Positions 1 through 6,877 of a DNA stretch of 64,000 nt are shown in pieces. The DNA is from an uncultured bacterium (GTDB lineage Bacteria; Bacteroidota; Bacteroidia; Bacteroidales; Bacteroidaceae): NCBI GenBank assembly GCA_905216025.1, contig CAJMSE010000007.1, positions 1 through 64,000 of the forward strand. The letters are read 5' to 3'. How positions within the stretch are numbered: the first letter of the stretch is position 1; every line of letters starts with the position of its first letter. The notes under the pieces are model-generated. The model worked only from the letters and a program-made list of their open reading frames with translations, was not told the DNA's origin and did not search any database. A program made the translations under genes and the position numbers.

Positions 1-999
1 GGTGCGACCAGAGCGGTGGGTGTAGCTCTCGGTGTCGTCGGGCATGCCGAAGTTGATGACGTGCGTCAGGTCGTCGACGTCGAGACCGCGCGCGGCCACG
101 TCGGTGGCCACGAGCAGCTGGGTCATGTGCTGGCGGAACTTCTGCATCGTCAGGTCGCGCTGCTGCTGGCTGAGGTCGCCGTGGAGCGACTCGGCGTTGT
201 AACCGTCGTGTATCAGCTTATCGGCAATCTCCTGCGTCTCGCGCTTCGTGCGGCAGAAGATGATGGCGAAGATGCGCGGATAGTAGTCGACGACGCGCTT
301 CAGGGCGAGGTATTTGTCCTTCGCGTTGACCATATAGTATACGTGGTTGACGTTCTCGGCGCCCTCGTTGCGGCTGCCAACGACAATCTCCTTGTGGTCG
401 TGGAGGTAGTTCTGGGCTATCTTCTCTATCTCGCGGCTCATCGTGGCGGAGAAGAGCAGCGTGTTGCGGTCTTCGGGCACGCCCTCGAAGATGGCGTTGA
501 TGCTCTCCGAGAAACCCATGTTGAGCATCTCGTCGGCCTCGTCGAGCACCACGTTGCGCACGTCGTCGAGCACGGCCTTGCCGCGGTTCATGAGGTCTAG
601 GAGGCGGCCCGGCGTGGCCACTATGATCTGCGCGCCGTGGTTCAGGGCGCGTATCTGCGTCTCTATGGACGCTCCGCCGTATACGGCCACGACGTTGATG
701 CCGGGCATGTATTTGGAAAAGTCTTTCAGGTCGTCTGCTATCTGGAGGCAGAGCTCACGCGTAGGACTGAGCACGAGGGCCTGCGTGCGGCGGCTCTCCG
801 TGTCGATACGCTGGAGCACGGGGATGCCGAAGGCGGCCGTCTTGCCGGTTCCGGTCTGCGCCAGTGCTATGACGTCGTTTCTGTTTCCAAGCAAATAAGG
901 GATTACTTCTTCCTGAACAGGCATCGGATGCTCAAAGCCGAGCTCCGTGATGGCGCGGCAAATCTCTTCGCTTACGCCCAATTCTTCAAATGTCTTCAA
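1..999 (-). CDS. DEAD-box ATP-dependent RNA helicase (3' end outside window)
   Basis: An RNA-dependent ATPase that unwinds short RNA duplexes in the cytoplasm, with likely roles in RNA decay or ribosome assembly. The 333 codons present hold the core in order: Q motif (PMPVQEEVIP), Walker A (AQTGTGKT), PTREL, GG, TPGR, the DEAD motif (VLDEADEM), SAT, and in the second RecA lobe ATDVAARGLD and HRSGRT. The C-terminal tail lies beyond base 1, so the subfamily cannot be assigned. No in-frame ATG exists between the upstream stop and the Q motif. A TTG at 999 gives MKTFEELG, the N-terminus usual in Bacteroidales homologues, so TTG is the chosen start. A TAnnTTTG promoter lies about 100 bp upstream. 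Confidence 0.9.
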   Translation of the reverse strand, partial: MKTFEELGVSEEICRAITELGFEHPMPVQEEVIPYLLGNRNDVIALAQTGTGKTAAFGIPVLQRIDTESRRTQALVLSPTRELCLQIADDLKDFSKYMPGINVVAVYGGASIETQIRALNHGAQIIVATPGRLLDLMNRGKAVLDDVRNVVLDEADEMLNMGFSESINAIFEGVPEDRNTLLFSATMSREIEKIAQNYLHDHKEIVVGSRNEGAENVNHVYYMVNAKDKYLALKRVVDYYPRIFAIIFCRTKRETQEIADKLIHDGYNAESLHGDLSQQQRDLTMQKFRQHMTQLLVATDVAARGLDVDDLTHVINFGMPDDTESYTHRSGRT

Positions 1000-1100
1000 A
1001 TCAAATGTCTTATAATGTATATACTATCGCCGCCCCTAACCTGTCTCATCTCACCGCGGCAGGGCGCGGCCGAACCGACTGTTTAGTGGCTTTGCGGCTG

Positions 1101-1108
1101 CAAAGGTA
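1101..1108 (-). promoter_or_regulatory. Bacteroidetes -7 promoter element for the helicase
   Basis: On the minus strand this reads TACCTTTG, matching the TAnnTTTG -7 element used by the Bacteroidetes primary sigma factor. It would give a leader of about 95 nt before the TTG start. The -33 box was not clearly identified. Confidence 0.55.
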
Positions 1109-1177
1109 GTGAAAATAAATGAGATAGGAGCGTTAACGGGTACTTTTTCTTTCGCACGCCGCATTCCTTTCATCGCT

Positions 1178-2614
1178 TCACCGCACTATGACTTTCCGCC
1201 CGCGGCTGATGCGGATGCCCTTGGCATGCGGCTCTGCGGGCAGCCCGCGCAGGTCGAAGGCGCGGCCGGCGGCGGCTTTTCCGGGGCTGACGGCCGGGGC
1301 GGCGATGCCCGTGGTCACGGCTTCATGGTCAAACTGCCACCCTATCTGCCGGCCGTAGGCCTCTGCCGAGGGCTTCAGCCGCAGGAAGGAGATGTCGGGC
1401 AGCGAGCCGTCGGCCTTGCGGCCGCGCAGCAGCTGGCTGCCGTCAAGACTCTCGAAGTCGGCATCGCGCAGTGCGACGGTAGGCAGGAAGGTGTTGTTAG
1501 ACAGGGTGCAGAGGGCCTCATTGATGGTGCCGTAGTCGCCCTTGCGGCCCTTATACGAGAGGTTCTCCGTCAGCACGTGCCCGTATCCGTCGACGTCGAC
1601 GGCCTCATCCCACGCCTTGCGGTTCACCATGTAGAAGTTATACTTGTTCTGATAGGCCGAGTTGCTGTGCCAGTCGTTGCCGCCGAGATGGTGGTTGGAG
1701 TAGAATCCGTTGGCCTTGTTGGCCCAGCAGATACAGTTTTTTATGATGTTGCGCGGCGCGTCGACGTCGCCCTTCATCGTGCCCATGCCGTAACCGCCGG
1801 CCTTTATGCCCGTGCCGTCGCCCCGCGAGACGCGGTTGGCATCGTATCCGTTCTCCCATGCCCAGCAGCTGTCGACCACCACGGGGGCGAGATTGGAGAT
1901 GAGGTCTATCCCGTCGTCGCTGTTGCGCCACGCGCGGCAGCCCCGGATGACGTTGCCGGTATACGAAGCCTTGTTCAGATGGAATCCGAAGCCGTCGCAG
2001 TTGCCGCCCTTGCCGTTCTCCGAGACCGGGTCGTAGTTATTGTATGCGTCGCAGTTGAGCACGAGGTTGTTGCTTCCGCGGGTGAAGTAGATGCCTATTC
2101 CCATGCCGTCGTGTATGTTGACGCGCTCTATTATGCAGTTGCTTCCGCCGCGCATGCTGATGTTCTCGCTCTGCGTATGCCCGGTGATGGTCACCTGTAT
2201 GCCCACGATGTCGAAGTCTCTCAGCCGCCAGTAGCTGCCCTTCACATAGAATCCGCTCACGCGCTTGCCCTCGGGGCGTATGCCGCTGAGGTCTATCACG
2301 GCGCGCTCACCCGCATAGCCGGCTATTGTCAGCGGCTTCTCCGCCGTGCCGCTCTTGGTCAGGTTGTAGACGCAGGCGTAGAGGTCGCCCTCTTGATAGC
2401 CCATTATCTCCTGCTCAGACGGCTTGTAGGTGCCGCCGCGCAGGTATATCACATCACCCGCCGAGACTCTCTCGATGGCCTTCTTCAGCGTTGCGAAGGG
2501 TGCCGCTACTGAGCCGGAAGCGGCATCGCTGCCGTCCGGAGCCACATAGAAATCTCTTGCGTGAGCTGCGAAAGCCATCGCAGCGGAAACTATTAAAAAG
2601 GCAATACGTTTCAT
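1178..2614 (-). CDS. PL9 family pectate lyase (right-handed beta-helix), secreted
   Basis: Probably cleaves pectate (homogalacturonan) by calcium-dependent beta-elimination outside the cytoplasm. The 478-residue protein has a signal peptide (about 1-19, AHA-R). It opens with the FYVAPDGSD...GTLK-type motif of polysaccharide-lyase beta-helix proteins. The family 9 calcium site is visible: CDGFG (Asp207) and NSDDGIDL (Asp233, Asp234, Asp237). Lys271 in GTGIKAGG sits where PL9 enzymes carry the catalytic base; numbering is close to Pel9A (Asp209/233/234/237, Lys273). The C-terminus FDLRGLPAEPHAKGIRISRG plus RKVIVR resembles the sorting-type tails of other secreted proteins here. It is transcribed from a TAnnTTTG promoter through an unusual leader with 11-bp repeats. 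The fold and family are well supported; substrate is inferred from the family. Confidence 0.88.
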   Translation of the reverse strand: MKRIAFLIVSAAMAFAAHARDFYVAPDGSDAASGSVAAPFATLKKAIERVSAGDVIYLRGGTYKPSEQEIMGYQEGDLYACVYNLTKSGTAEKPLTIAGYAGERAVIDLSGIRPEGKRVSGFYVKGSYWRLRDFDIVGIQVTITGHTQSENISMRGGSNCIIERVNIHDGMGIGIYFTRGSNNLVLNCDAYNNYDPVSENGKGGNCDGFGFHLNKASYTGNVIRGCRAWRNSDDGIDLISNLAPVVVDSCWAWENGYDANRVSRGDGTGIKAGGYGMGTMKGDVDAPRNIIKNCICWANKANGFYSNHHLGGNDWHSNSAYQNKYNFYMVNRKAWDEAVDVDGYGHVLTENLSYKGRKGDYGTINEALCTLSNNTFLPTVALRDADFESLDGSQLLRGRKADGSLPDISFLRLKPSAEAYGRQIGWQFDHEAVTTGIAAPAVSPGKAAAGRAFDLRGLPAEPHAKGIRISRGRKVIVR

Positions 2615-2678
2615 TATGATATTCTTTTTCTATTGTGTCAATTTCTTATCTGTTCATTATCAGTCACTTATCGGCAAA

Positions 2679-2776
2679 TTGTCAATTCCGTGTCAATTCG
2701 TTGTCAACGGCTTGTCAATTCCGTGTCAACTGCTTGTCAATTTCATGTCAATTCGTTGTCAACTCCGTGTCAATTT
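2679..2776 (-). repeat. Nine TTGACA hexamers in exact 11-bp register in the pectate lyase leader
   Basis: On the plus strand TGTCAA begins at 2680, 2691, 2702, 2713, 2724, 2735, 2746, 2757 and 2768, always 11 bp apart; the five bases between copies vary. On the minus (sense) strand the hexamer is TTGACA. A further copy at 2636 keeps the register (44 bp away), and TGCTAA at 2779 looks like a decayed unit. The array lies between the promoter (2834-2841) and the pectate lyase start (2614), so it should be transcribed. Role unknown: a protein-binding array on one DNA face, or an RNA repeat. Confidence 0.85.
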
Positions 2777-2833
2777 AATGCTAATTCCTTATTAATTAAC
2801 AATCAGCATCTTATAAACGGGTTTCTCACCATG

Positions 2834-2841
2834 CAAAGATA
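2834..2841 (-). promoter_or_regulatory. -7 promoter element for the pectate lyase
   Basis: Reads TATCTTTG on the minus strand, a full TAnnTTTG match followed by the typical GCAT. The transcript would carry a leader of about 210 nt containing the TTGACA array. Confidence 0.6.
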
Positions 2842-2918
2842 ATTAAAACAATCGGCATACGCTTCCTTTATGGTATTTATTTGCTGCCGCCACCCGCCGT
2901 TTTTCTGCGATTTAATGC

Positions 2919-2926
2919 TATCTTTG
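2919..2926 (+). promoter_or_regulatory. -7 promoter element facing the LOG-family gene
   Basis: TATCTTTG on the plus strand, about 80 bp from the divergent minus-strand element. The next plus-strand gene starts at 3381, so a transcript from here would have a leader of about 450 nt spanning the large inverted repeat at 3120-3295. Confidence 0.45.
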
Positions 2927-3119
2927 CAAAGGGAAAGGGAGGAAAAGAGGAAGCGCCGGGGCAAAATCCGGCACAAAGGCAGGCTGTGTCTGGCTACGCA
3001 AAGGGATGGTTCTACCTCCGCATTATATCATGGCTGGCACCTCGCCGCATCATGTCTGCCCATGTGACGTGATTGGTCTGACTCCACATTATACATGGTT
3101 TGCCTCCGCATTATATAGG

Positions 3120-3295
3120 GTCTGCCTCCGCAATGGTAGGGACACATTCTCGTATCTGTCCGCAGCCCGTAAGGGCTAACCATCCGTTTGCATATCCAAC
3201 ATCTTGTGAGGGCAAAGGGCCACAGTATCCCGATAAAAGCCCTTACGGGCTACGGACAGATACGAGAATGTGTCCCTACCATTGCGGAGGCAGAC
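3120..3295. repeat. Large inverted repeat, 58-bp arms
   Basis: Arms at 3120-3177 and 3238-3295 are reverse complements with a single mismatch (57/58) around a 60-bp loop. Each arm contains a GTAGGGACA segment, a GTCCG(C/T)AGCCCGTAAGGGCT segment and an outer GTCTGCCTCCGCA segment. Outside the arms, TGCCTCCGCATTATAT (3101-3116) pairs with ATATAATGCGGAGGCA (3299-3314), extending the symmetry. Related pieces recur at 55.2-55.44 kb, so this is a dispersed family. No coding potential; likely a non-autonomous mobile or REP-like element. Confidence 0.85.
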
Positions 3296-3317
3296 ACGAT
3301 ATAATGCGGAGGCAGAC

Positions 3318-3380
3318 AATTACAATACAGACAGAAAAAATTACAATACAAACAGAAAACAATTACAATACAGACAGATT
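3318..3380 (+). repeat. Three direct repeats of about 21-22 bp before the LOG-family gene
   Basis: AATTACAATACA(g/a)ACAG recurs at 3318, 3339 and 3361, separated by A-rich bases. The last copy ends at the ATG at 3381. The A-rich copies may double as the translation-initiation region, since no Shine-Dalgarno sequence is seen. Confidence 0.75.
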
Positions 3381-3917
3381 ATGAGAATATGTATTTTCTG
3401 CTCCGCCAACAGCGACATCGACCCCGATTTCTTCACCGCCACAGAGGAGTTGGGGCGCTGGGCAGGAGCCTGCGGGCACACGATAGTGTTCGGCGGGTGC
3501 GACATGGGACTGATGGAATGTATCGGGCGGACGGCCCGCGGCAGCGGTGCGCATACCGTCGGGGTGGTGCCCACGAAGGTGGAGGAGCGCGGCCGCACCA
3601 GCCGGCATATCGACGTGCACATCCCCTGCGACAACCTGAGCGACCGTAAGGACCTCATGGTGACGCAAAGCGACGTGTTCATCGCCCTTCCCGGCGGCAT
3701 AGGGACACTCGACGAGATATTCACCGTGGCAGCCGCAGGCACCATCGGCTACCACTCGAAGCGCGTCATATTATATAACATCAAGGGATTCTGGAACTCT
3801 CTCATCGCCATACTCGACGACCTGCAAGGCCGCGGCTTCATCCGCGGCAACTGGCGCGAACGCATCCGCGTGGCGGAGAATATCGAAGAGATAAGAAGTC
3901 TTCTTAATGAAGAATGA
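3381..3917 (+). CDS. LOG family protein (TIGR00730; nucleoside-monophosphate phosphoribohydrolase type)
   Basis: A 178-residue cytosolic Rossmann-like protein of the LOG/YvdD family. Characterised members hydrolyse the N-glycosidic bond of nucleoside 5'-monophosphates, including cytokinin ribotides. The diagnostic PGGIGTLDE motif is at 104-112, and the upstream DRKDLM segment carries the conserved Arg-Lys. Length fits the family. The ATG at 3381 gives MRICIFCSAN, the usual N-terminus; an open frame continues upstream through the 21-22 bp repeats but lacks family similarity. It stands alone, followed by an inverted repeat shared with the convergent flavo-diiron gene. The physiological substrate in this organism is not evident. 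Confidence 0.88.
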   Translation: MRICIFCSANSDIDPDFFTATEELGRWAGACGHTIVFGGCDMGLMECIGRTARGSGAHTVGVVPTKVEERGRTSRHIDVHIPCDNLSDRKDLMVTQSDVFIALPGGIGTLDEIFTVAAAGTIGYHSKRVILYNIKGFWNSLIAILDDLQGRGFIRGNWRERIRVAENIEEIRSLLNEE

Positions 3918-4030
3918 AAAATGAAGAATGAAGAATTTGCTACCGCAGTGTACTCCGAGAGCTCTGAGCTTTCCATCTAATGCCACCGCGGCAGCAAATT
4001 CTTCATTCTTCACTCTTCATTCTTCATTTA
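3905..4030. repeat. Long inverted repeat between convergent genes
   Basis: Bases 3905-3946, rich in ATGAAGAATGA units, are nearly the reverse complement of 3989-4030. The arms are about 42 bp with few mismatches, and the spacer holds a smaller GAGAGCTCTGAG palindrome. The repeat overlaps the 3' ends of both convergent genes (stops at 3917 and 4017). It could act as a bidirectional terminator, though its internal tandem GAAGAAT structure suggests a dispersed repeat. Confidence 0.75.
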
Positions 4031-5234
4031 ATAATCGTTTCGCCATTGCCTGGCCGAGGGCCGTGCACTGCGCGGTGGTATCGGCATTGAGGCTCTGCTT
4101 TATCTCCACGGGCGTACCGACGGGTTCGAAGTGGAGGTGTCTCTCGTTCCATTCGCCGATTTTAGGAACAGCCTTGCTTGCCCATGCGTAGCTGCCGAAC
4201 CAGCCGAGATAATGATTCTTTATGTCGCGGCCGGCCAGTTCGCTGAGCAGTACGTCCATCTCGTGGTAGAGACCGGCGTTGTATGTCGGTGCGCCGACGA
4301 TGAGACCGCGGTAGCGGAAGACGTCGCGGATGATGTAGGAGTGGTGCGTCTTCGACACGTTATACATCACGATGTTCTTTATTCCGGCCTCACTTGCGGC
4401 GCGGGCGATCATCTCTGCCGCACGCTCGGTATTGCCGTACATCGTGCCGTAGCATATCACGAGGCCCTGCTCGGTCTCGTATCGGCTCATGGCATCGTAC
4501 ATCCCGACCACGCGTGAGATATTATCGTGCCACACAGGACCGTGTGTCGAGCAAATATAGTCGAGCTCCACGCCGGCCAGTTTCTTCAGCGCGTTCTGCA
4601 CGGGAGTGCCGTATTTGCCCACGATGTTCGAGTAGTAGCGCACCATCTCGAGCCAGAACACGTCGCAGTTGATCTGCGAGTCGAGCACGCCGCCGTTGAG
4701 AGCGCCGAAGCATCCGAAGGCGTCGCCGGAGAAAAGCACGCGCGACATGCCGGCACCGGCATCGCCGGTATCTTCCAGAAGGGTCATCATCGTCTCAGGC
4801 CAGTGCACCATCGGGGTCATCACGAAACTCATCCGGCAGTGGCTGCCCAGCTCGATGGTGTCGCCGTTCTTCACCTCAAGGCGTCCGTCGCCGATGCCGT
4901 AGAATCCCGACATCATGTCAAACGTCTTCTTGTTACCCACGATTTTCACGTCGGGGTAGTACTTCCGTATCAGTGATATGGCGCCGCTGTGGTCCGGCTC
5001 CATGTGGTTTATCACGAGATAGTCTATCGGCCGGTCGCCGATGATATCGTGAATATTCTGTATATATGGCATGAAGAAGTCCACCTCGACGGTATCCACG
5101 AGGCACACCTTCTCGTCCACGACGAGGTATGAATTGTAAGACACTCCGTCGGGCAGCGGCCACAGACCTTCAAAGAGGTTCTTGTTGCGGTCGTTCACGC
5201 CGGCATAATAGACATGATCCGTTATTTTCTGCAT
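4017..5234 (-). CDS. fprA: Flavo-diiron protein (FprA type A flavoprotein)
   Basis: A 405-residue cytosolic enzyme that reduces O2 to water and/or NO to N2O, protecting anaerobes. The N-terminal metallo-beta-lactamase-like domain has the diiron ligand motif HMEPDH (His77, Glu79, Asp81, His82), further ligands in MVHWPE, GDAFG and STHGPVW, then a C-terminal flavodoxin domain from about 255 with the FMN loop GTMYGNT. There is no rubredoxin or flavin-reductase extension, so a separate electron donor is needed. The last codons are formed by the inverted repeat shared with the LOG-family gene. It lies 82 bp downstream of the sugar kinase gene on the same strand. Confidence 0.93.
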   Translation of the reverse strand: MQKITDHVYYAGVNDRNKNLFEGLWPLPDGVSYNSYLVVDEKVCLVDTVEVDFFMPYIQNIHDIIGDRPIDYLVINHMEPDHSGAISLIRKYYPDVKIVGNKKTFDMMSGFYGIGDGRLEVKNGDTIELGSHCRMSFVMTPMVHWPETMMTLLEDTGDAGAGMSRVLFSGDAFGCFGALNGGVLDSQINCDVFWLEMVRYYSNIVGKYGTPVQNALKKLAGVELDYICSTHGPVWHDNISRVVGMYDAMSRYETEQGLVICYGTMYGNTERAAEMIARAASEAGIKNIVMYNVSKTHHSYIIRDVFRYRGLIVGAPTYNAGLYHEMDVLLSELAGRDIKNHYLGWFGSYAWASKAVPKIGEWNERHLHFEPVGTPVEIKQSLNADTTAQCTALGQAMAKRLLNEE

Positions 5235-5316
5235 AGTCTTTTGATGTTTTTTTGTGATTTCTTTTCTTTATCGGGAGGGTTCATAGAGCTCAGAGTCCCC
5301 GGAGAACTCAGAGTCT

Positions 5317-6267
5317 TCAGAGCTCTCCCGACGCCATCTCGCGGCGCATCCGGTCGCCGAACTCCTTGTCTATCGAGTTGCTGATGCTCTTGCAGCAGTT
5401 TGCCGAGAACATGCGGGCGCACCCGATGGCGTTGTCCCACTGCTCCTCAGTCAGCCCGGCCTCGATGTTGTCGCGGGTGATGCCGTAGCGGATAAGGCCG
5501 TAGACGAAACCGGCGTTGAAGTTGTCGCCGGCTCCGATGGTGCTCACCGTCGATGTCTCCACTATCGGGTACGACTTGCGCATGCCTCCCTCGGCGCGCA
5601 GCTCCACGGGCATGGAGCCCTGCGTGCAGATGAATTTCTTTGTGTAGAAGGCTATCTCGCTGCGGTATATCAGGTCGGGGTCGGTCTTGCGGAACATCAC
5701 CTCGAAGTCTTCGCGGCTGCCGCGGACAATGTCTGCATATTCAAGATTCTCGAGAATATTGGGTGTCAGCTTCATCACCTCGCTACTGTGCGAGGCCCGG
5801 AAGTTGACGTCGTAGTAGAGGATGGCGCCCCGGCTACGGGCATACTCGAGGAAACCGGCCACCTGCGGACGTATCACGGGATTGACGGCATAGTACGACC
5901 CGAACATCACGACGTCGTCGCGCTGCACGTCAGGATAGGCAAAGTCGAGCTGGTCGTGCGGGTGGTCCTTGTAGAAGAGGTACTCGGCATCGTTGTTTCC
6001 GTCGAGGAAAGCCAGCGAAATGGGCGACTTGCTGTCGGGATAGACGTTGATGTTGTCGGCATTCACACCGTTGTCGCGCAGGAAAGCGACGATGCTCCGC
6101 CCCACACGGTCGTTGCCCGTCTCGCTGATGAACGTGGTGCTGACGCCCGAACGCCCGAGCGATATGATGCCGTTGAACACCGAGCCGCCCGGCACGGCCC
6201 CTATCGGACTGTCGTCCTTGAAGATAATGTCGAGCACTGTCTCGCCTATTCCTATAACCTTACGCAT
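5317..6267 (-). CDS. PfkB-family carbohydrate kinase (fructokinase-like)
   Basis: Phosphorylates a sugar or nucleoside using ATP in the cytoplasm; fructose is the most likely substrate from resemblance to Bacteroidales fructokinases. The N-terminal GIGETVLDIIF and GGSVFNG segments and the C-terminal PfkB signature STIGAGDNFNAGF, holding the catalytic Asp and anion hole, are intact. An upstream in-frame ATG at 6306 exists, but the ATG at 6267 is chosen: it gives the family-typical MRKVIGIGE, is preceded by AAAGGTAACGAT, and leaves a leader of about 55 nt from the promoter at 6326-6333. Length is then 316 residues, normal for the family. Confidence 0.88.
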   Translation of the reverse strand: MRKVIGIGETVLDIIFKDDSPIGAVPGGSVFNGIISLGRSGVSTTFISETGNDRVGRSIVAFLRDNGVNADNINVYPDSKSPISLAFLDGNNDAEYLFYKDHPHDQLDFAYPDVQRDDVVMFGSYYAVNPVIRPQVAGFLEYARSRGAILYYDVNFRASHSSEVMKLTPNILENLEYADIVRGSREDFEVMFRKTDPDLIYRSEIAFYTKKFICTQGSMPVELRAEGGMRKSYPIVETSTVSTIGAGDNFNAGFVYGLIRYGITRDNIEAGLTEEQWDNAIGCARMFSANCCKSISNSIDKEFGDRMRREMASGEL

Positions 6268-6325
6268 ATCGTTACCTTTAAAATAAGTCTGCGGGCAAAG
6301 CCTCACAAATGATTTTTACCGGATG

Positions 6326-6333
6326 CAAAGATA
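6326..6333 (-). promoter_or_regulatory. -7 promoter element for the sugar kinase
   Basis: Minus strand reads TATCTTTGCAT, a full TAnnTTTG match, 59 bp upstream of the chosen start at 6267. Confidence 0.6.
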
Positions 6334-6370
6334 ATAAAAAATCGGTTACGGCGGTGCGGGGAGGAATATA

Positions 6371-6412
6371 AAAAAAGGAGAGCCGGCCTCGATAGCGAGG
6401 GCGCGGCTCTCC
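6371..6412 (-). terminator. Intrinsic terminator of the sigma-54-driven small gene
   Basis: On the minus strand GGAGAGCC...CCTCG-CTAT-CGAGG...GGCTCTCC forms a long GC-rich hairpin followed at once by seven T. It lies 47 bp after the stop of the 63-residue exported protein and closes that gene as a single transcription unit. Confidence 0.85.
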
Positions 6413-6458
6413 GGTCATGAATCAAAAAGGACTTTATCTTGTCACACTAACGTCATGC

Positions 6459-6650
6459 TCATTTTGCCACTGCGGCTGTGTCTACAGCAACGGTGTCGGC
6501 GGCGGGCACTGCGGGAGCTGCCGTTTCCGTCGTCTCCGTAGAGTCTGTTGCCACTGCGTTGCCTGTGCATGATACTGAACGGCTTGCGAAAGCTCCGCTT
6601 ACTGAAACTACTGCCATGGCGATGATTGCCATAATTGTCATCTTCTTCAT
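6459..6650 (-). CDS. Small exported Ala/Thr/Val-rich protein, sigma-54 controlled
   Basis: A 63-residue protein of unrecognised family. A signal peptide is clear: MKKMT, a hydrophobic stretch AIIAMAVVSVSG and a likely cleavage after AFA (about residue 22). The mature part is about 40 residues, acidic, rich in Ala, Val and Thr, with one Cys (about 28) that is not in a lipobox. The gene has its own sigma-54 promoter (6709-6724), about 50 nt of leader and its own terminator. It lies next to a sigma-54 response regulator and membrane hybrid kinase. By analogy with ZraP beside ZraSR it could be a periplasmic effector or feedback partner of the sensor, but no similarity to ZraP is seen and this is inference. 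Confidence 0.72.
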   Translation of the reverse strand: MKKMTIMAIIAMAVVSVSGAFASRSVSCTGNAVATDSTETTETAAPAVPAADTVAVDTAAVAK

Positions 6651-6708
6651 AATCTTTTAATTTTAGTTATCTATTGAATGATATGTATTATGTTCACACC
6701 AAAAGAGG

Positions 6709-6724
6709 TGCAACGTGCGTGCCA
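6709..6724 (-). promoter_or_regulatory. Sigma-54 (RpoN) promoter, consensus match
   Basis: The minus strand reads TGGCACGCACGTTGCA, matching the -24/-12 consensus TGGCACG-N4-TTGCA at every defined position with correct spacing. Transcription should begin near 6698, about 48 nt before the ATG at 6650. No other match of this quality was noticed in the window. Confidence 0.88.
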
Positions 6725-6802
6725 GAAACGCGGCAGCGGGCGTAAGCGGCTGATTATGAAGATATAAGTGTTTCCGCGCGGCGGCGGGCGGTGTGTTCAT
6801 AA

Positions 6803-6854
6803 GTGTGGAATAGTGTGGCACGGGTGTGGAGTTTTTCCACAGTCGGGTGTGGAA
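6803..6854. promoter_or_regulatory. Candidate enhancer (UAS): repeated GTGTGGAA motifs with an inverted pair
   Basis: GTGTGGAA at 6803-6810 and 6847-6854, with variants GTGTGGCA at 6813-6820 and GTGTGGAG from 6824. TGTGGA (6825-6830) is paired with TCCACA (6836-6841), making a palindrome. The cluster sits about 80-130 bp upstream of the -24 box, where NtrC-family activators usually bind, and is downstream of the regulator's stop codon. The binding protein is inferred to be the adjacent regulator. Confidence 0.6.
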
Positions 6855-6877
6855 CGCTGTGTAGCGGCACGGTCTTT

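Noticed and set aside
1109..2512. Long plus-strand open frame (467 codons) over the pectate lyase
   Set aside because: It is the antisense of a clearly recognised PL9 protein; its translation has no family motifs and follows the GC bias of the opposite strand.
2633..2842. Small plus-strand frame of 69 codons with repeated VNS/CQF phrases
   Set aside because: The protein repetition is simply the 11-bp DNA repeat read in three frames; it overlaps the leader of the pectate lyase and lacks a start context.
6819..6834. Second sigma-54 promoter on the plus strand (TGGCACGGGTGTGGAG)
   Set aside because: The -12 half TGGAG does not match TTGCA, and nothing is encoded directly downstream on that strand; it belongs to the GTGTGGA repeat cluster.
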